Positions 61,794-64,000 of a DNA stretch of 64,000 nucleotides are shown here, in pieces. This DNA comes from Drosophila persimilis (Eukaryota > Arthropoda > Insecta > Diptera > Drosophilidae). The notes below the pieces were generated by a model. It was not told the DNA's origin, ran no database searches, and saw only the letters and a program-made list of their open reading frames with translations. How positions within the stretch are numbered: position 1 is the stretch's first letter; each line of letters starts with the position of its first letter. The position numbers were made by a program, and so were the translations under genes. Location of the stretch: the NCBI RefSeq assembly GCF_003286085.1, contig NW_020825294.1, positions 868,001 through 932,000 on the forward strand. The letters are read 5' to 3'.

Positions 61794-64000
61794 TCTCCAC
61801 TGACCCACGGATGACAGTGGGATGCCGTGCTGCCCCTACTCCTCCTCCTCCAGTCAGCAGAGTATCTCGGGGTTCAGTTCTCTGTTCTCGTTCGTTACGC
61901 TTCTGTAAGCATTTTGGCTTGTGCTTTTTGCGGCATGCAAAATTCCGAAATAGAGTTAGGGCCTGCTTGCCAGTGGATGAATGAATGGTGGGAAGTGGAG
62001 AGAGGCGAGGTGAGGGTGAGGTGGTCACTGCCGTTAGTTTTGTGGCATGTGTGTCATCTTTGTGTGTGTGTTCCGTGCCTGCTCCACTGCATTCGGTTGC
62101 ATGTCGTTGTCGGGCACTTCCCTGACGCTTTCACTTTCCTCCTCCTCTTTCGGGGCGACGGCCCTTTATCGACATTGTACAAATTCTATAAGATTCTAAA
62201 ATTCTATAGATGATATTTCGAACACAATATGCCACCTAATACGAGCATCGATCCGATTTTAATTGGATTTAGAATAATATATAGATATAGAATGGCATAG
62301 ATTGGTGTTCTGTAACCTAAAAATTTGGATCTATGTTTAAGCTCCCAGTCTCTAAGATTCAGATATTCAGATAAACAAACATAAAAACGGACATTCCCTC
62401 AAGGAAATTATGGATGCTTTGCACGAAATCCATATAAACCCTCCTTTTTTAGCAAAGGGGTATACAAAATCCACTTAATGTGCAAGTGCAATGACCTGAA
62501 GCATCACATATCCGCATATATTGTATATTTATATTTGTATATCCCTATATTAAGCTCAAGGATGCCTCAATCAGATCAATAATCCAATCAAGAGCAATCT
62601 GAGGAGTGGTATGAAAAAATGTTAACAATTTAATTGGCAACTCAAGGGGTTAGCATCGGAAAGAAGTTACCATATCTATTGCATTCAGGGGACAGCTGCC
62701 TTACGAGCCCATTTGCATGTCTTTAGCCAGGATCCAGGGATAAACGTAGCCAGCTGATTGAGATTGAGTCATTTACACGAACAATGCCGTGCCACTGCCT
62801 GTGAAAGTGATCGGGATAGGGATCGGGATCGGGATCGTCGGGGTCGTCTTGATCGTGGCCGCAGATGCGTCTGTGTAAATGTATCTCAGAGATGCCTCTT
62901 TTTCTCTGCTGTATATCTTTGTATCCTTTGCGTGTCACTCAAGCGATCTACCAAACAACAACAAACAATATCTGGGAAGGGAGGGAAGCTAAAGGAGTAA
63001 GCAGCAGCAGCAGCATCCTTTGTGGCTTCCGTTTTCTGTTGGCTTTGATCGCGCAGGCTACTTAGCATTTTCCGTTTTTCCATTCCTTCTTTTGTCCGTG
63101 GCCTCGATTTTCGCATGCCTCGATGAATTTTCCGCGCGGCCAGGCCAGCCCGCACGGACAATGGGGCTCAACTTTTCACAAATATTTGTGCTGGCGACCA
63201 GCGGGAAAGTTTACAGATCGGGAATTAAGTATATGTAAATAGAGATATAGCCAGTGTCTTTTGCTTTCTTTGTCTTTCTAAAGAGCTTTTGAAATGAAAA
63301 AATTCTTATTTTTACCAGCATTTTAATAACTTTCTATTATTATTATTATAATTTTTTTTTTGTTTCGAAAGTCTTAAAATCTAAATGCATCGTTTGGATG
63401 GGTTTTCTACCTTTGAGAGATCGATTTGAACAGCTCTAGGTGCATTAAACACTTAAAACACCGAAAAAATTCAAATTCATCGATTAGATTCAATTATTTA
63501 AATGATATGAAACCAGATATCAATTGCAGCAGCATTTTCTGGTAATATCGAAAAACTTTCAATTCCATTCGGATAACGTCACGGGGGAGGACTCTGCTTT
63601 AAGTGTCAAAATTTTGTGTGTTGCTCTTACGCCCTATCGAAAATGCGTCAATCCATTCCGATCTATTCCAGACGCTATTGGGTGGCCTTGAGGCCTGGCC
63701 TCCACCACCTGCACCACTTCCCACAGCCAGTGCCACAGACGCGTCAGAATTTCTGGAATTGCCGACAGGCGGAGACTGAAGAGCAAGGCCAGCGGAACAA
63801 CCAATCACAGTCACAGTCCATTGGGTCAGTCGAATTCAGACAGACTTCTTTTGCAGCGCCTGGGTCTGTGTCCGCGGCAGCTGACGATGATCCAGGGAGA
63901 CGAGTGGAGTTGTTTATGCGACGATGCTATATGTCGGCTGGGATGATGGTGGCCGTCGCATCCTGGCAGTGGATGATCATGTCGCTAACGCTAACGCCGA

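Larger units (their letters stand above)
54600..64000. other. Intergenic DNA to the right edge
   Basis: No gene is supportable to the right edge. Contents include a 17-bp tandem repeat at 55622-55667, ACCAAG and AATCC runs at 56012-56027 and 56073-56094, GATCG-rich DNA near 56610-56655, an 11-bp duplication at 58445-58466, C-rich DNA at 61285-61400, CAGTGC repeats near 61612-61660, a GTCT array at 61750-61793 and GGGATC repeats near 62810-62836. The frame at 54613-54906 starts with a hydrophobic segment but otherwise lacks support. Confidence 0.6.

Noticed and set aside
1-64000. tRNA, rRNA, snoRNA and microRNA genes
   Set aside because: I scanned by eye for tRNA B-box-like GGTTCGAATCC strings and familiar miRNA sequences and saw none; a covariance-model search would be needed to exclude small RNAs.
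1-64000. CRISPR-like arrays or bacterial operons
   Set aside because: The repeats are simple microsatellites or short tandem duplications without unique spacers, and the DNA is clearly insect nuclear.

Overview
The window is Drosophila nuclear DNA, most likely from the obscura group (D. pseudoobscura and relatives). It contains one gene I can identify with confidence: SoxNeuro (SoxN), the SoxB1-type HMG-box neural transcription factor. It lies on the + strand with an uninterrupted coding exon at 21241-22938. The fly assignment rests on the SoxN HMG box, CAG/CAA-coded homopeptide runs, a CAAC-ATG start context, an Inr/DPE-type TATA-less promoter candidate and very dense microsatellites. The obscura-group assignment rests on the inverted-repeat-bounded element at 35561-36652, whose sequence I recall as an abundant obscura-group dispersed repeat. 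That recognition is from memory and was not searched.

Layout: 1-20212 is intergenic or regulatory DNA with no supportable gene. The likely SoxN transcript is about 20285 to 24540. It has a candidate Inr+DPE start at 20285, a long leader with no AUG from 20214 to 20965, three very short uORFs (20966, 21025, 21160), and a main ORF of 565 codons ending in UGA at 22936-22938. A 233-codon in-frame extension then runs to UAA at 23640, followed by an A-rich 3' UTR with several AATAAA signals to about 24500. 24560-64000 is again a gene desert: microsatellites, AT-rich spacers, one dispersed repeat of about 1.1 kb, and a few motif clusters that could be enhancers.

The two most interesting observations are these. 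First, the SoxN stop codon is followed by a long in-frame extension with protein-level codon signatures (Gln runs mixing CAA/CAG, Ser runs mixing TCT/TCC/TCG/TCA), which suggests programmed stop-codon readthrough giving a 799-residue form. Second, four exact copies of the 9-mer GTCGTAAAA (either orientation), plus a one-base variant, lie within 700 bp at 47764-48456. This resembles the posterior Hox (Abd-B class) and Caudal binding motif, so it is a candidate enhancer. No bacterial-type systems, CRISPR arrays, rRNA or tRNA genes were seen. Most other ORFs of 60-240 codons lie in low-complexity DNA and overlap open frames on both strands; I regard them as chance.
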